DNA of 64,000 nucleotides, from contig NZ_CP083583.1 of the NCBI RefSeq assembly GCF_020091585.1, forward strand, positions 868,001 to 932,000, written 5' to 3'. The translations under genes and the position numbers were made by a program. Of the stretch, positions 56,452 through 64,000 are shown one piece after another; positions within the stretch are counted from its first letter, which is position 1; each line of letters opens with the position of its first letter. The stretch comes from Kovacikia minuta CCNUW1. GTDB taxonomy: Bacteria; Cyanobacteriota; Cyanobacteriia; Leptolyngbyales; Leptolyngbyaceae. A model generated the notes under the pieces. The model saw only the letters and a list, made by a program, of their open reading frames with translations, was not told the DNA's origin and ran no database searches.

Positions 56452-56484
56452 AGATCCCCGGATTCTTGAAGAATCCGGGGATCT
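56452..56484. terminator. AGATCCCCGG hairpin, copy 3
   Basis: AGATCCCCGGATTCT, 3-base loop, AGAATCCGGGGATCT, 36 bp beyond the DUF3611 stop (minus strand), so it could end that transcript. Nearly identical to the hairpin at 48149. Confidence 0.6.
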
Positions 56485-56520
56485 GGACGCCTAGTTTTTG
56501 CTTATTTCAGTGCCATTCAT

Positions 56521-57123
56521 TTAATCCTTAATGTTGCGGTGTTGACCAACCAGGTAAAGCAAAAATAATGCCACGATCGTTCCCACCAACCCAGCCGCGA
56601 TCGCATTTACCATTGCTTGAATTGCAATCATGTTAGAGGGCGTAACCAATGCACCCGGAGTAACGGTGGTTCCACCAATTTGATTGGGGGCTATGACCGT
56701 TGCTCCTTGCGGCAGGGTCAGCATTTTGAAAGTTAGTCCGCCGACCCGCGAGAGCGCAACGAATACTGCGATCGCCATGATACCGAGATTGGCAAGCAAC
56801 CCTATCCTCAGATCCCGAATTACCTGGGACTTAGCTGGGCGCAAATCTCGAATTTCGAGTTTCTCTGCCAGTTGGGTATAGCGAAAACACCAGTAAATGC
56901 TGAAGATGAGAATAATCAGGCAGGCGATTGCCATCCCCAGACCAAAAGAAAATCCCCCTGCCTGGGGAGCGGGCTTTGATAGAACATTGGCTACCACAAC
57001 AAAAATGGGAATAAACCCCAGGAAAGCTTGCAACCAAAAACCAATCCAGCCCAACCATCGAAAAGAACGGGCAATTTGTTGGGGGGTTAGACCCACCGCT
57101 TCAGGATTTAAGAAATCAAACAT
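56521..57123 (-). CDS. DUF3611-family membrane protein
   Basis: 200 residues, four membrane helices (WIGFWLQAFLGFIPIFVVVA; GLGMAIACLIILIFSIYWCF; LGIMAIAVFVALSRVGGL; AAGLVGTIVALFLLYLVG). LTPQQIARSFRWLGWIGFW is the DUF3611 entry, and LEIRDLRPAKSQVIRDLRIG the cytosolic loop. The family is found in cyanobacteria and plastids; function unknown. It follows cphB by 12 bp on the same strand. Confidence 0.85.
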   Translation of the reverse strand: MFDFLNPEAVGLTPQQIARSFRWLGWIGFWLQAFLGFIPIFVVVANVLSKPAPQAGGFSFGLGMAIACLIILIFSIYWCFRYTQLAEKLEIRDLRPAKSQVIRDLRIGLLANLGIMAIAVFVALSRVGGLTFKMLTLPQGATVIAPNQIGGTTVTPGALVTPSNMIAIQAMVNAIAAGLVGTIVALFLLYLVGQHRNIKD

Positions 57124-57135
57124 AGGGCTTGCAAC

Positions 57136-57972
57136 TTAGACAGAGACTGGAGGTACTGCCTGGTTCCCCGACAATACGGGTTGCCGTGTCTTCAAATTGA
57201 AATGGTAGCCATGCGGTAAAATGTGCAATTTAACCCCGCAGACAGCAATTGCTTCATCCTTGAGCAATCCTTCCAGGTTATTGTGGGTCGCAGTTGACTC
57301 ATCCACAACCGTAATGGCTCCTCGCCCCACCACTTCAAACTCATCACCATCTACAATGATTGCCGTATCTTCATCAATCCCTACCCCCAGGACAGCAGGC
57401 TGAAGTACCAGCGCTGTCAACAGGCGACCCAGACGCCCCCGTTGGGCAAAGTGTTGATCGACCACAATACCGGGTAAAAAGCCCATGCCGGGACCCATGC
57501 TAACCGCATCCACACTGGGATTGCTGACAGATGCTCCCCCCACAATCATCTCATCGGGCATCATCGCAGCTCCGGCACTGGTGCCACCAATCACAGCTCC
57601 TTCCCGATGGCGCTTATGAATTGCTTTGTCCAGGGGAGTTCCTTTGATGAAATCGACAATCCGAGACTGATCACCTCCGGTAAAAAAGATGCCCGTTGTC
57701 TGTTCGATGACCTGGACGGATTCTTCCCGTTCCGAATCTTCGCGGCGATCGGTATGCACCACCGCAACAGATTCCACCCCTAACCGCTCAAACAAACGGG
57801 TATATTCGTCTCCCACTTCCCCAGGTAGGCTTGTTGCGGCTGTCATCACAGCAATTCGGGCTTTTCTACCGCCCGCGCAGCGGACAAATTCTCGCAATAC
57901 AACACAATCCCCCTGCTTATCTTCTGCACCGCCAATGATGACTAATGCCCCCCGTTTTTGCTCACTACTCAT
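57136..57972 (-). CDS. cphB: Cyanophycinase
   Basis: Serine-type exopeptidase (family S51) that cuts cyanophycin to beta-Asp-Arg dipeptides in the cytosol. 278 residues. Catalytic Ser132 in GGTSAGAAMM; FFTGGDQSRI, DQHFAQRGRLGRLL and LGVGIDEDTAIIV are the other hallmark segments. cphA is not adjacent. Released arginine could reach the arginine deiminase encoded 12 kb upstream. Confidence 0.95.
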   Translation of the reverse strand: MSSEQKRGALVIIGGAEDKQGDCVVLREFVRCAGGRKARIAVMTAATSLPGEVGDEYTRLFERLGVESVAVVHTDRREDSEREESVQVIEQTTGIFFTGGDQSRIVDFIKGTPLDKAIHKRHREGAVIGGTSAGAAMMPDEMIVGGASVSNPSVDAVSMGPGMGFLPGIVVDQHFAQRGRLGRLLTALVLQPAVLGVGIDEDTAIIVDGDEFEVVGRGAITVVDESTATHNNLEGLLKDEAIAVCGVKLHILPHGYHFNLKTRQPVLSGNQAVPPVSV

Positions 57973-58453
57973 TGTGATTACTCCTGATAGGACTGCCTTG
58001 CGTTATGTTCAAATCAAATCTTTCCGATCAAAAAGCTGTTTTTAATCCGAAATCTGGTATAAAAAACCTCACAGCATGATCCATTGAAGAAATTATTTCG
58101 ATTTTAGTTAAGTTGAATTTCGATGCTGTATGGCAGGGACTGAACCCATCACTGCCAATCTTTGTACATTAACTATTCTCACATCTATGCAATGGGATTA
58201 GTCATGCTTAGAACTCAATTGTTATGAGTTACTAATAAAATAGCATCACCTTGTGCTTTTTCCAATTACAACCAGGAGCGCGAACCAACAAAAATGGTGT
58301 ACTTTTGATTCCAAACGCATTTCTGATCGACCAGATTCGATCGCTCCCAGGAATCATCTATTCTTGATTATTTAATTCTTAATTTTTAATTCTTAATTGA
58401 GTCCGATATTTCTGCTTGAGAATGGAGTTTTGGGTGTAATGGGCACGTGCTGA

Positions 58454-58564
58454 ATGCTGATTGTCGATCGAATTGTTGTTGCGTTTACCCACGGTTTTGT
58501 GGATATGGAACTGGCAGAAGCGTTTCGCATCAAAAGCCTGGTTGAAGTTCTTCGCCAATGGTGA
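58454..58564 (+). other. 36-codon ORF in the 57973-58862 gap, possible gene remnant
   Basis: Encodes MLIVDRIVVAFTHGFVDMEL and then AEAFRIKSLVEVLRQW before TGA. The composition is protein-like but it is too short to identify, and no ribosome-binding site is seen. It may be a remnant. The rest of this 890-bp gap is AT-rich with TTAATTC repeats and the 58691 palindrome. Confidence 0.3.
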
Positions 58565-58690
58565 ATGCGGCTGATCGATTGGGCTGAGGGCTACGCAACC
58601 CACCTCCCACCATCAGAATACACTTGTGGGTATTCCGATGGCGAAAGGACAAGCAATATTAACCTGGCAATATTTGATCTAGCATGAGCT

Positions 58691-58770
58691 GTAGGGTGCT
58701 GTTAGGCATCGCCGTAACGCACCGCTAACCCACGCCTCGGTGCGTTACGCTGTCGCTAACAGCACCCTAC
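58691..58770. repeat. 80-bp palindrome with GTAGGGTGCTGTTAG arms
   Basis: Left GTAGGGTGCTGTTAG and CGTAACGCACCG, right CGGTGCGTTACG and CTAACAGCACCCTAC, with short unpaired bulges and a 13-base loop. Non-coding, MITE- or REP-like. Confidence 0.8.
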
Positions 58771-58862
58771 GCAATCATGGCGCAATTCCAAAATATGTAG
58801 GAACAAAAGCTGCCGGGTTAATAGGATTGACTTTGTAAAGTATTTCCTTTACATTGTTGAAT

Positions 58863-59516
58863 ATGGAAATTGCCAATTCAACAGAATCAACGAGTGTTCG
58901 GACTCGACGAGCGATCGTCCAGCGGTTGAAGCAAGCGGGAGCCTTGGACGCGGAAACCCTTGCCTCCCATTTCAACATTACTGCTATGGCAGTCCGTCAG
59001 CATCTCTATGCGCTGCAAAAACAAGGACTGGTCACCTATCAAGAAGAACCTCGCCCGATGGGGCGGCCTGCCAAACTGTGGCAGCTAACCTCTGCGGCTG
59101 ATCGATTCTTTCCCGATCGCTACGCCGAGTTAACGTTGAGTCTGATTCACTCCGTGCAAACTGCCTTTGGTGACGCAGGGCTGGATCGGCTTCTAGAAGT
59201 TAGAACCCGCGAACAGATTCAGGCTTATCAGGCGATCGTGCCTCGCCGAGCCTCTTTGAAGCGCCGCTTGGACGCCTTAGCGAAGCAACGAACCGAGGAA
59301 GGTTACATGGCAGAAGTGCTCCCCCAGGCCGATGGCTCGTTTCTCCTGGTTGAGAAGCATTGCCCCATCTGCGCTGTAGCCACTGCCTGTGTGGGTATGT
59401 GCCGTACCGAGTTAGAGGTTTTTCAAGCCGCTCTGGGTGAAGACGTAACCATTGAGAGGGTTGAACATATTTTGACTGGCGATAGGCGTTGTGTTTATCA
59501 AGTCACTGGCAGCTGA
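58863..59516 (+). CDS. SufR-like winged-helix regulator with a cysteine-rich C-terminus
   Basis: About 217 residues from ATG 58863 (TTG 58854 also in frame). N-terminal HTH: TRRAIVQRLKQAGALDAETL, ITAMAVRQHLYALQKQGLV, GRPAKLWQLT. C-terminal ligand domain: EEGYMAEVLPQADGSFLLVE, then KHCPICAVATACVGMC and RRCVYQ, resembling the Fe-S-binding region of SufR. Likely senses iron-sulfur status or redox. No suf operon is in the window; its next genes are a MarR regulator and efflux genes, so the target may differ from that of true SufR. Confidence 0.78.
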   Translation: MEIANSTESTSVRTRRAIVQRLKQAGALDAETLASHFNITAMAVRQHLYALQKQGLVTYQEEPRPMGRPAKLWQLTSAADRFFPDRYAELTLSLIHSVQTAFGDAGLDRLLEVRTREQIQAYQAIVPRRASLKRRLDALAKQRTEEGYMAEVLPQADGSFLLVEKHCPICAVATACVGMCRTELEVFQAALGEDVTIERVEHILTGDRRCVYQVTGS

Positions 59517-59604
59517 CTTCATTTGGATTACCCCCCCACCTCCATTCACAAGACTGGGCTGACTGATCTGCAAACCGCTGTAAAGATAGGCGACTGGAAC
59601 GTCT

Positions 59605-59711
59605 CTAGAGCAGCGGCACAGTATTTCGAGAAACTGGGTTTCTGGTGAGGATATTCAACGAAAATTGGGCATCTTCCAGAAGCAACCCGGTTTCTGTACC
59701 GGCGTTCCAGG
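59605..59711 (-). repeat. 107-bp palindromic element, copy C
   Basis: Inverted copy of 56228-56334. Starts CTAGAGCAGCGGCACAG and ends GTACCGGCGTTCCAGG. It lies between the SufR-like gene and the convergent MarR gene. Confidence 0.85.
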
Positions 59712-59724
59712 AAGGTTTGTTGCG

Positions 59725-60240
59725 CTATTCCCTGGAGTCGTGGTGTGTGCCATTAAACACAGCATCCAAAATCTGTAGCCCGGACGAGACGGTGGTCAAT
59801 TCTTCAGGTGTCAGTTGGGTCAGCAGTTGGGCAATGGTCTGCCGAGTCGATTGGCGCGATCGCTCCAGATGGGCGCTCCCTAACTGAGTCAGCGTTAGCA
59901 TCACAGAGCGGCGCTCCTGGGGGTGTTCGATGCGATCGACAAACTGCTGTTGCACTAACCGATCAATCAGATTGGAGGCGGTCGCCCGTGTCACACCTGA
60001 ATGCTCCGCAACTTCGGAGAGGGACGTTCCAGGATGACGACCAAGGAATGCCAGGACACGAAATTGGGGCACCGACAGGGAGGGCGATCTCTGGCTGCGC
60101 ATTTCTGCCCGGATGAATTGCAAAATGGGATGAATCGTTTCCATCAACGCTTCCGCACACTGCTCCGGGTTGGGGGGCGGATTGGGTTGCTCTAACGCCT
60201 CAACAGGAATGGGGGTGGGGGATAAAGAGGGTTTTGTCAT
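59725..60240 (-). CDS. MarR-family transcriptional regulator
   Basis: 171 residues. Winged helix with SVPQFRVLAFLGRHPGTSLS, VTRATASNLIDRLVQQQFVD, and the DxRR wing seen as HPQERRSVMLTLT. Dimerisation helices at both ends. Its N-terminal 25 residues are proline-rich. Divergent from the RND efflux genes with 490 bp between, which hold elements D and E and two palindromes. Probably a repressor of that operon and of itself. Confidence 0.9.
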   Translation of the reverse strand: MTKPSLSPTPIPVEALEQPNPPPNPEQCAEALMETIHPILQFIRAEMRSQRSPSLSVPQFRVLAFLGRHPGTSLSEVAEHSGVTRATASNLIDRLVQQQFVDRIEHPQERRSVMLTLTQLGSAHLERSRQSTRQTIAQLLTQLTPEELTTVSSGLQILDAVFNGTHHDSRE

Positions 60241-60309
60241 TATCTAGCCGTAGGATTGTAGAGTGCAATTTCAGAAATCCGGTTTCTAAAATCTACGCGG
60301 GGGTGCAGT

Positions 60310-60416
60310 CCTGAAACGCTGGGGCAGAAATCGGGTTGCTTCTGGGAGATACCCAAGGTTCATTGAATAGCCCCATCGGAAACCCGGTTTCTCGAAATCC
60401 TGGTTCGGTGCCCTGG
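60310..60416 (+). repeat. 107-bp palindromic element, copy D
   Basis: Aligns with copy B in the same direction (TCGAAATCCTGGTTCGGTGC against TCGAAATACTGTACCGATGC). A shorter GAAATCCGGTTTC fragment lies at about 60268-60290. Confidence 0.8.
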
Positions 60417-60513
60417 GGCATCGGTCAGGACATTTCAGACAGGGGGTTTCTTCGCGTTGAGGAGAATTTGAGCGTTCCAGAATAAAACCCCGATGCCTGG
60501 TCGGCGTTCTAAA
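60411..60513 (-). repeat. Diverged copy E of the 107-bp element
   Basis: The reverse complement reads AGAACGCCGACCAGG, then GCTCAAATTCTCCTCAACG and GACCGATGCCC, matching copy B with many changes. It shares its edge with copy D, forming a head-to-head pair. Confidence 0.55.
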
Positions 60514-60631
60514 TTTTCCGTTGAGAAACGCGAATTTTTTCCCAGTTGGGATCGAACGGTTCGCTCCTGCTTGCAATTCTATTTTCGGAACACTATTGCA
60601 TCGCCCCTATTATCGGATATAACGTAAATAG

Positions 60632-60662
60632 TTAGCTAAGCTAATAGTTAGCAACACTAACA
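60632..60662 (+). promoter_or_regulatory. Twin palindromes, candidate MarR operators before the RND operon
   Basis: TTAGCTAAGCTAA (60632-60644) is a perfect 13-bp palindrome with a single central base. GTTAGCAACACTAAC (60648-60662) has perfect 5-bp arms and shares the TTAG/CTAA half-site. They lie 70-100 bp before the adaptor ATG, in an AT-rich promoter-like stretch, and the MarR gene is divergent. Binding is inferred. Confidence 0.55.
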
Positions 60663-60730
60663 GAACGTATACTGAATTTTAGACTACTTCCTGATAATTC
60701 CCTGAGAAGCTTCATCACTAAAGCCTGTTT

Positions 60731-62092
60731 ATGCGTTTTCCACATCTCCATCGGGATATAGGTTTTAACCTGTCATCGATTCCAATTCGGCGGGAGGGGG
60801 GGCGGATTATACTCCTGCTGGGGTTAACCTGCCTCTCTGCCTGTGCCGCCTCCGAGGCCCAATCTACCAAGCAGGCAGGAGAAAAGCGCCCGGTTCCCGT
60901 CGTAGCGGCGATCGCCAAGCAGCAAAAAATGCCAATCCTGGTTAGAGCGACAGGGACGGCACAGGCATTTTCGACCGTTTCAGTTAAATCTCAAGTCCCA
61001 GGGCAACTCATCGGCGTCTTCTTTCGAGAAGGGCAGGATGTGCGGCAGGGCGACCTGCTCTTCAAAATTGACCCGCGCTCGCTGCAAGCGGCTTACGATC
61101 AAGCCGTAGCCAATCGGGCTAAAGCCGTAGCCCAGGTGTCCCAGGCACAGGCACAGGTGTATCAGGCGCAGGCACAGGTGAAACAGGCACAGGCAAATGT
61201 CGCCAAAGATGTGGCACAGGCGAAAAATGCAGACGTGCAGGCACAACGATACGCGACATTGTTGAGTTCGGGAGCGGTCAGCCGGGAACAAGCCGATCAG
61301 TTTCAGACTGCGGCAGAGTCGCAACGGGCTGTGGTGACTGCGGATCAGAGCAATGTGGGGAATGCGATCGCAGCCGTGGAATCTGCGAAAGCCAATCTCC
61401 AAAATGCTCAGGCATCGGTGCGGGCTGCGGATGCGGAAGTGGATAATGCCAGAGTGCAACTGTCCTACACCTCAATTTATGCTCCCAACGAGGGTCGCTT
61501 GGGCAAATTGAATGTGAATCAGGGCAATCTGGTCAAGGAAAATGACACCACGCCACTGGTCACCCTGAGCCAGATTCGCCCGATTTACGTGGAGTTCTCC
61601 ATTCCCCAGCGAACGCTACCCGATTTACGGAAATATCAAGCGCGCGGTCAGTTGCAAGTCGAAGCAAAACCGCCCAACGATACGGGTTCGCCCGCACGGG
61701 GTCAGTTGGTGTTTGTGGATAGTGGTGTGGATGCAGCGACAGGAACCATTAAGTTGAGAGCCAGCTTTGCCAACGAGAAGGGTAGCCTGACACCGGGAGA
61801 GTTTGTGAATGTGGTGCTAAATTTAGCCCAAGTGCCCAACGCGATCGTTGTCCCGGCTCCGGCTGTGCAATCCGGTCAAAAAGGCTCCTTTGTTTATGTG
61901 ATTAAACCAGACCATACGGTTGATCTGCGGTTGGTCAAAGTGGGGCAGACGATCGCCAATCAAACGATGATTCAGTCGGGGGTGCAGGCAGGCGATCGGG
62001 TCGTCGTCGATGGTCAGTTTAACCTGGCTCCAGGAGCAAAGGTGCAGGAGAAAACCGCTGGACAAACCGGAGCGCCGCAGGAGAAAACATGA
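60731..62092 (+). CDS. RND efflux periplasmic adaptor (membrane fusion protein)
   Basis: 453 residues. Lipoprotein-type signal (RIILLLGLTCLSAC, lipobox LSAC), lipoyl-like half (VSVKSQVPGQLIGVFFREGQ, LFKIDPR), an enlarged alpha-hairpin rich in QAQ repeats (about 130-235), the second lipoyl half (SYTSIYAPNEGRLGKL), and a beta barrel with VVPAPAVQSGQKGSFVYVI. It links the inner-membrane RND pump to an outer-membrane channel. The pump gene follows 120 bp downstream; no TolC gene is in view. Confidence 0.93.
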   Translation: MRFPHLHRDIGFNLSSIPIRREGGRIILLLGLTCLSACAASEAQSTKQAGEKRPVPVVAAIAKQQKMPILVRATGTAQAFSTVSVKSQVPGQLIGVFFREGQDVRQGDLLFKIDPRSLQAAYDQAVANRAKAVAQVSQAQAQVYQAQAQVKQAQANVAKDVAQAKNADVQAQRYATLLSSGAVSREQADQFQTAAESQRAVVTADQSNVGNAIAAVESAKANLQNAQASVRAADAEVDNARVQLSYTSIYAPNEGRLGKLNVNQGNLVKENDTTPLVTLSQIRPIYVEFSIPQRTLPDLRKYQARGQLQVEAKPPNDTGSPARGQLVFVDSGVDAATGTIKLRASFANEKGSLTPGEFVNVVLNLAQVPNAIVVPAPAVQSGQKGSFVYVIKPDHTVDLRLVKVGQTIANQTMIQSGVQAGDRVVVDGQFNLAPGAKVQEKTAGQTGAPQEKT

Positions 62093-62212
62093 GAAAAGGG
62101 CGCATTTACAATTTAATTGATCAGCGTGGATGGGGCAATTTGATGTGCGATTTGAAAGCCATCAATCGATCGGCTCGGAAATAATCTTTGCTGTTGTAAC
62201 CCGTGTGATGCC

Positions 62213-64000
62213 ATGAATCTTTCGGAATTATTCATTCGTCGTCCAGTGATGACGACACTGGTGATGTTGGGTGTGCTGATTTTTGGCATTGGCAGCTATC
62301 GATCGCTGCCCGTGAGCGATCTACCGAATGTGGACTTTCCCACGATTCAGGTGTCGGCAAATTTAGCCGGAGCCAGCCCTGAAACGATGGCATCCTCGGT
62401 GGCAACCCCTCTGGAACAACAGTTTTCTAGCATTGCTGGAATTACGTCGATGACTTCCACCAGTGCCCTGGGCAGTAGTCAGATTACGCTGCAATTTGAC
62501 CTGAATCGCAATATTGATGGCGCTGCCCAGGATGTGCAGGCGGCAATTTCTAAAGCATCGCGGCAATTGCCGACGACAATGACCACGCCGCCCTCCTACC
62601 GCAAAGTCAATCCTGCCGATCAGCCCATTTTCTATATCTCGCTCAATTCGGATGTGCTGCCGTTGTCTACGGTGGATAAATATGCCGAGACAGAATTAGC
62701 GCAACAGCTTTCGACGATCGATGGGGTGGCACAAGTCAACGTTTATGGCTCCCAGAAATACGCCGTCCGAATTCTGGTTGATCCCCAATCCCTTAGCGCC
62801 AAGGGTATTGGAATTGATGAGGTTGCTAATGCGATCGATCAGGGCAATTCCAATCAACCCACGGGAACGCTGTATGGTAGCCAACAAAACCTGACGGTGG
62901 AATCCAACGGGCAACTGAATGATGCCGATGCTTACAAATCGCTGGTTGTCGCCTACCGCAATGGCGCACCCATTCATCTGGCGGATTTGGGGCAGGTGTT
63001 GGATAGCGTGGAAAATGACAAAGTCGCAAGCTGGTACAACGGCAAACGGGCGATCGTGCTGGCAATCCAAAAGCAGCCAGGAACCAATACCGTGGAGACG
63101 GTGAACAAAATCAAAGCCGTTTTGCCCAAGTTTCAGAAACAATTACCCGCGGCGATTAATTTGGAGGTGATGTTCGATCGCTCCCAACCGATCAAGGAGT
63201 CGATCGATGATGTCCAGTTCACCCTGGTGCTGACGATTTCCCTCGTCGTGCTGGTCATCTTTCTATTTCTGCGAAACCTCTCTGCCACGGTGATTCCCAG
63301 CCTTGCCGTGCCGCTGTCTCTAGTGGCAACCTTTGGGGTCATGCTCCTGCTGGGTTACTCGCTGAATAACCTGTCCCTGATGGCATTGACACTGGCGGTT
63401 GGCTTTGTCGTCGATGATGCGGTGGTGATGCTAGAAAATATTGTGCGTCACCTGGAAATGGGTGAGCAACCCATGCAGGCAGCCCTGAATGGTTCCAGAG
63501 AAATTGGCTTTACCATTCTCTCGATGACCATTTCCCTGGTGGCTGTGTTCATCCCCATCCTGTTTATGGGTGGCATTTTGGGTCGCCTGTTCAAAGAATT
63601 TGCCGTTACCATGAGCGTGGCAATTCTGGTTTCTGGGGTAATTTCCTTGAGTTTAACCCCGATGCTCTGTTCTCGCTTTCTGAAGCCACCCCACCACCAG
63701 GGAGAGGACAATGGCAACACTCGAAAAACCTTCAAAACCCGCCTCTATCATGCTTCTGAATGGTTCTTTAATGCCATGCAGAACGCCTATGCCTGGAGTC
63801 TGCGGCTGTCATTAAAACATCATCGTCTGACGATGTTACTGTCGGGTGCAATTCTGGTTGGGACGATCGTTCTGTTTATGATCGTCCCCAAAGGCTTCAT
63901 TCCCAACACCGACATTGGGCAAATTACCGCCAACCTCCAGGCAGCGCAGGATATTTCGTTTTCTGAAATGGTGAAGCATCAACAAGCCGTTGCTGCGATT
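62213..64000 (+). CDS. RND efflux transporter permease (AcrB/MdtB-like), truncated by the window edge
   Basis: Starts ATG 62213 (MNLSELFIRRPVMTTLVMLG) and stays open to the end, about 596 of an expected 1030-1070 residues. First membrane helix, porter domain (LPVSDLPNVDFPTIQVSANL, PLEQQFSSIAGI), helices 2-6 with LAVGFVVDDAVVMLENIVRH carrying the paired Asp of the proton relay, then GFTILSMTISLVAVFIPILF. The N-terminal half is complete and intact. Proton-driven export of drugs, lipids or metabolites; substrate unknown. In an operon with the adaptor, presumably under the MarR regulator. Confidence 0.93.
   Translation, partial: MNLSELFIRRPVMTTLVMLGVLIFGIGSYRSLPVSDLPNVDFPTIQVSANLAGASPETMASSVATPLEQQFSSIAGITSMTSTSALGSSQITLQFDLNRNIDGAAQDVQAAISKASRQLPTTMTTPPSYRKVNPADQPIFYISLNSDVLPLSTVDKYAETELAQQLSTIDGVAQVNVYGSQKYAVRILVDPQSLSAKGIGIDEVANAIDQGNSNQPTGTLYGSQQNLTVESNGQLNDADAYKSLVVAYRNGAPIHLADLGQVLDSVENDKVASWYNGKRAIVLAIQKQPGTNTVETVNKIKAVLPKFQKQLPAAINLEVMFDRSQPIKESIDDVQFTLVLTISLVVLVIFLFLRNLSATVIPSLAVPLSLVATFGVMLLLGYSLNNLSLMALTLAVGFVVDDAVVMLENIVRHLEMGEQPMQAALNGSREIGFTILSMTISLVAVFIPILFMGGILGRLFKEFAVTMSVAILVSGVISLSLTPMLCSRFLKPPHHQGEDNGNTRKTFKTRLYHASEWFFNAMQNAYAWSLRLSLKHHRLTMLLSGAILVGTIVLFMIVPKGFIPNTDIGQITANLQAAQDISFSEMVKHQQAVAAI

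Noticed and set aside
58379-58603. 74-codon minus-strand ORF in the gap upstream of cphB
   Set aside because: Composition rich in Asn, Gln and Lys; its C-terminal part reads through TTAATTC repeats; likely a chance frame.
1-64000. tRNA or rRNA genes
   Set aside because: I saw no TpsiC-type GGTTCRANTCC arm with matching acceptor stems, and no rRNA-like sequence; a covariance-model scan would be decisive.

Overview
The window is chromosomal DNA of a cyanobacterium, most likely a filamentous Leptolyngbya/Oscillatoriales-type species. The basis is the abundance of the HIP1 octamer GCGATCGC, heptameric STRR-type tandem repeats between genes, and gene families typical of or restricted to cyanobacteria (cyanophycinase, SLH-OprB porin, DUF1400 and DUF3611 proteins, a giant serine/threonine kinase of HstK type, AAA-like/vMAP ATPase, carotenoid oxygenase). 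I saw no rRNA, tRNA, CRISPR array, complete insertion sequence or prophage.

Layout. 0-7.1 kb: corrin-ring genes. cbiE and cbiT (minus strand) diverge from a cobalamin riboswitch followed by cobG, cobH, cobI, a Uma2-type protein and a cbiG-cobJ fusion. 7.4-8.6 kb: urease accessory genes ureE and ureG without ureF. 8.7-14.3 kb: PadR regulator, a QueC-like protein with a damaged PP-loop, an AAA-like ATPase and an unusually long carotenoid oxygenase. 14.5-21 kb: a 2166-residue kinase/ATPase/GAF/PAS protein ending in an AAA-like module instead of a histidine kinase. 21-28.8 kb: an ionotropic-glutamate-receptor-like channel, YihY, transglutaminase-like, AI-2E transporter, a gluconolactonase/glucose-dehydrogenase pair and an HtrA lipoprotein. 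29.4-35.7 kb: a two-component cluster (OmpR regulator with C-terminal Hpt, seven-PAS kinase, two single-domain receivers). 35.7-48 kb: a stress-type island with DUF1269, HdeD, GH63-type glucosidase, amino-acid permease, porin, arginine deiminase, DUF6325, SHOCT, baeRF3 and a membrane protein. 48.4-58 kb: secreted and membrane proteins, a 1284-residue membrane hydrolase, tandem DUF1400 proteins, DUF3611 and cyanophycinase. 58.8-64 kb: a cysteine-rich SufR-like regulator, a MarR regulator and an RND efflux operon that runs off the right edge.

Two features run through the window. First, four genes (cobG, cobH, the permease, baeRF3) are each broken by one apparent extra base, and cbiE/cbiT look like a cobL fusion split at a G9 tract; this is either assembly error or real decay. 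Second, G-rich, CCCCACA-type and AAAATTC-type low-complexity cassettes that normally lie between genes also sit in frame inside several ORFs (cobI, the giant kinase, the PAS kinase, the membrane hydrolase, the cbiE/cbiT junction). Small palindromic elements are also present: a ~137-bp pair at 27.3/36.3 kb, three 107-bp copies plus a diverged one at 56-60.5 kb, an 80-bp palindrome at 58.7 kb and a GATCCCCGG hairpin family.

Functional themes. The first 7 kb builds the corrin ring under B12 control. Arginine deiminase, permease and porin, with cyanophycinase 12 kb further on, suggest arginine/nitrogen-reserve and acid-stress handling. The MarR gene and the RND genes flank two adjacent perfect palindromes that are good operator candidates. 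The strongest candidates for something undescribed are the HstK-like protein with a swapped output domain, the membrane hydrolase with a possible permuted papain domain, the channel with an animal-like pore loop, and the invasion of ORFs by repeat cassettes.
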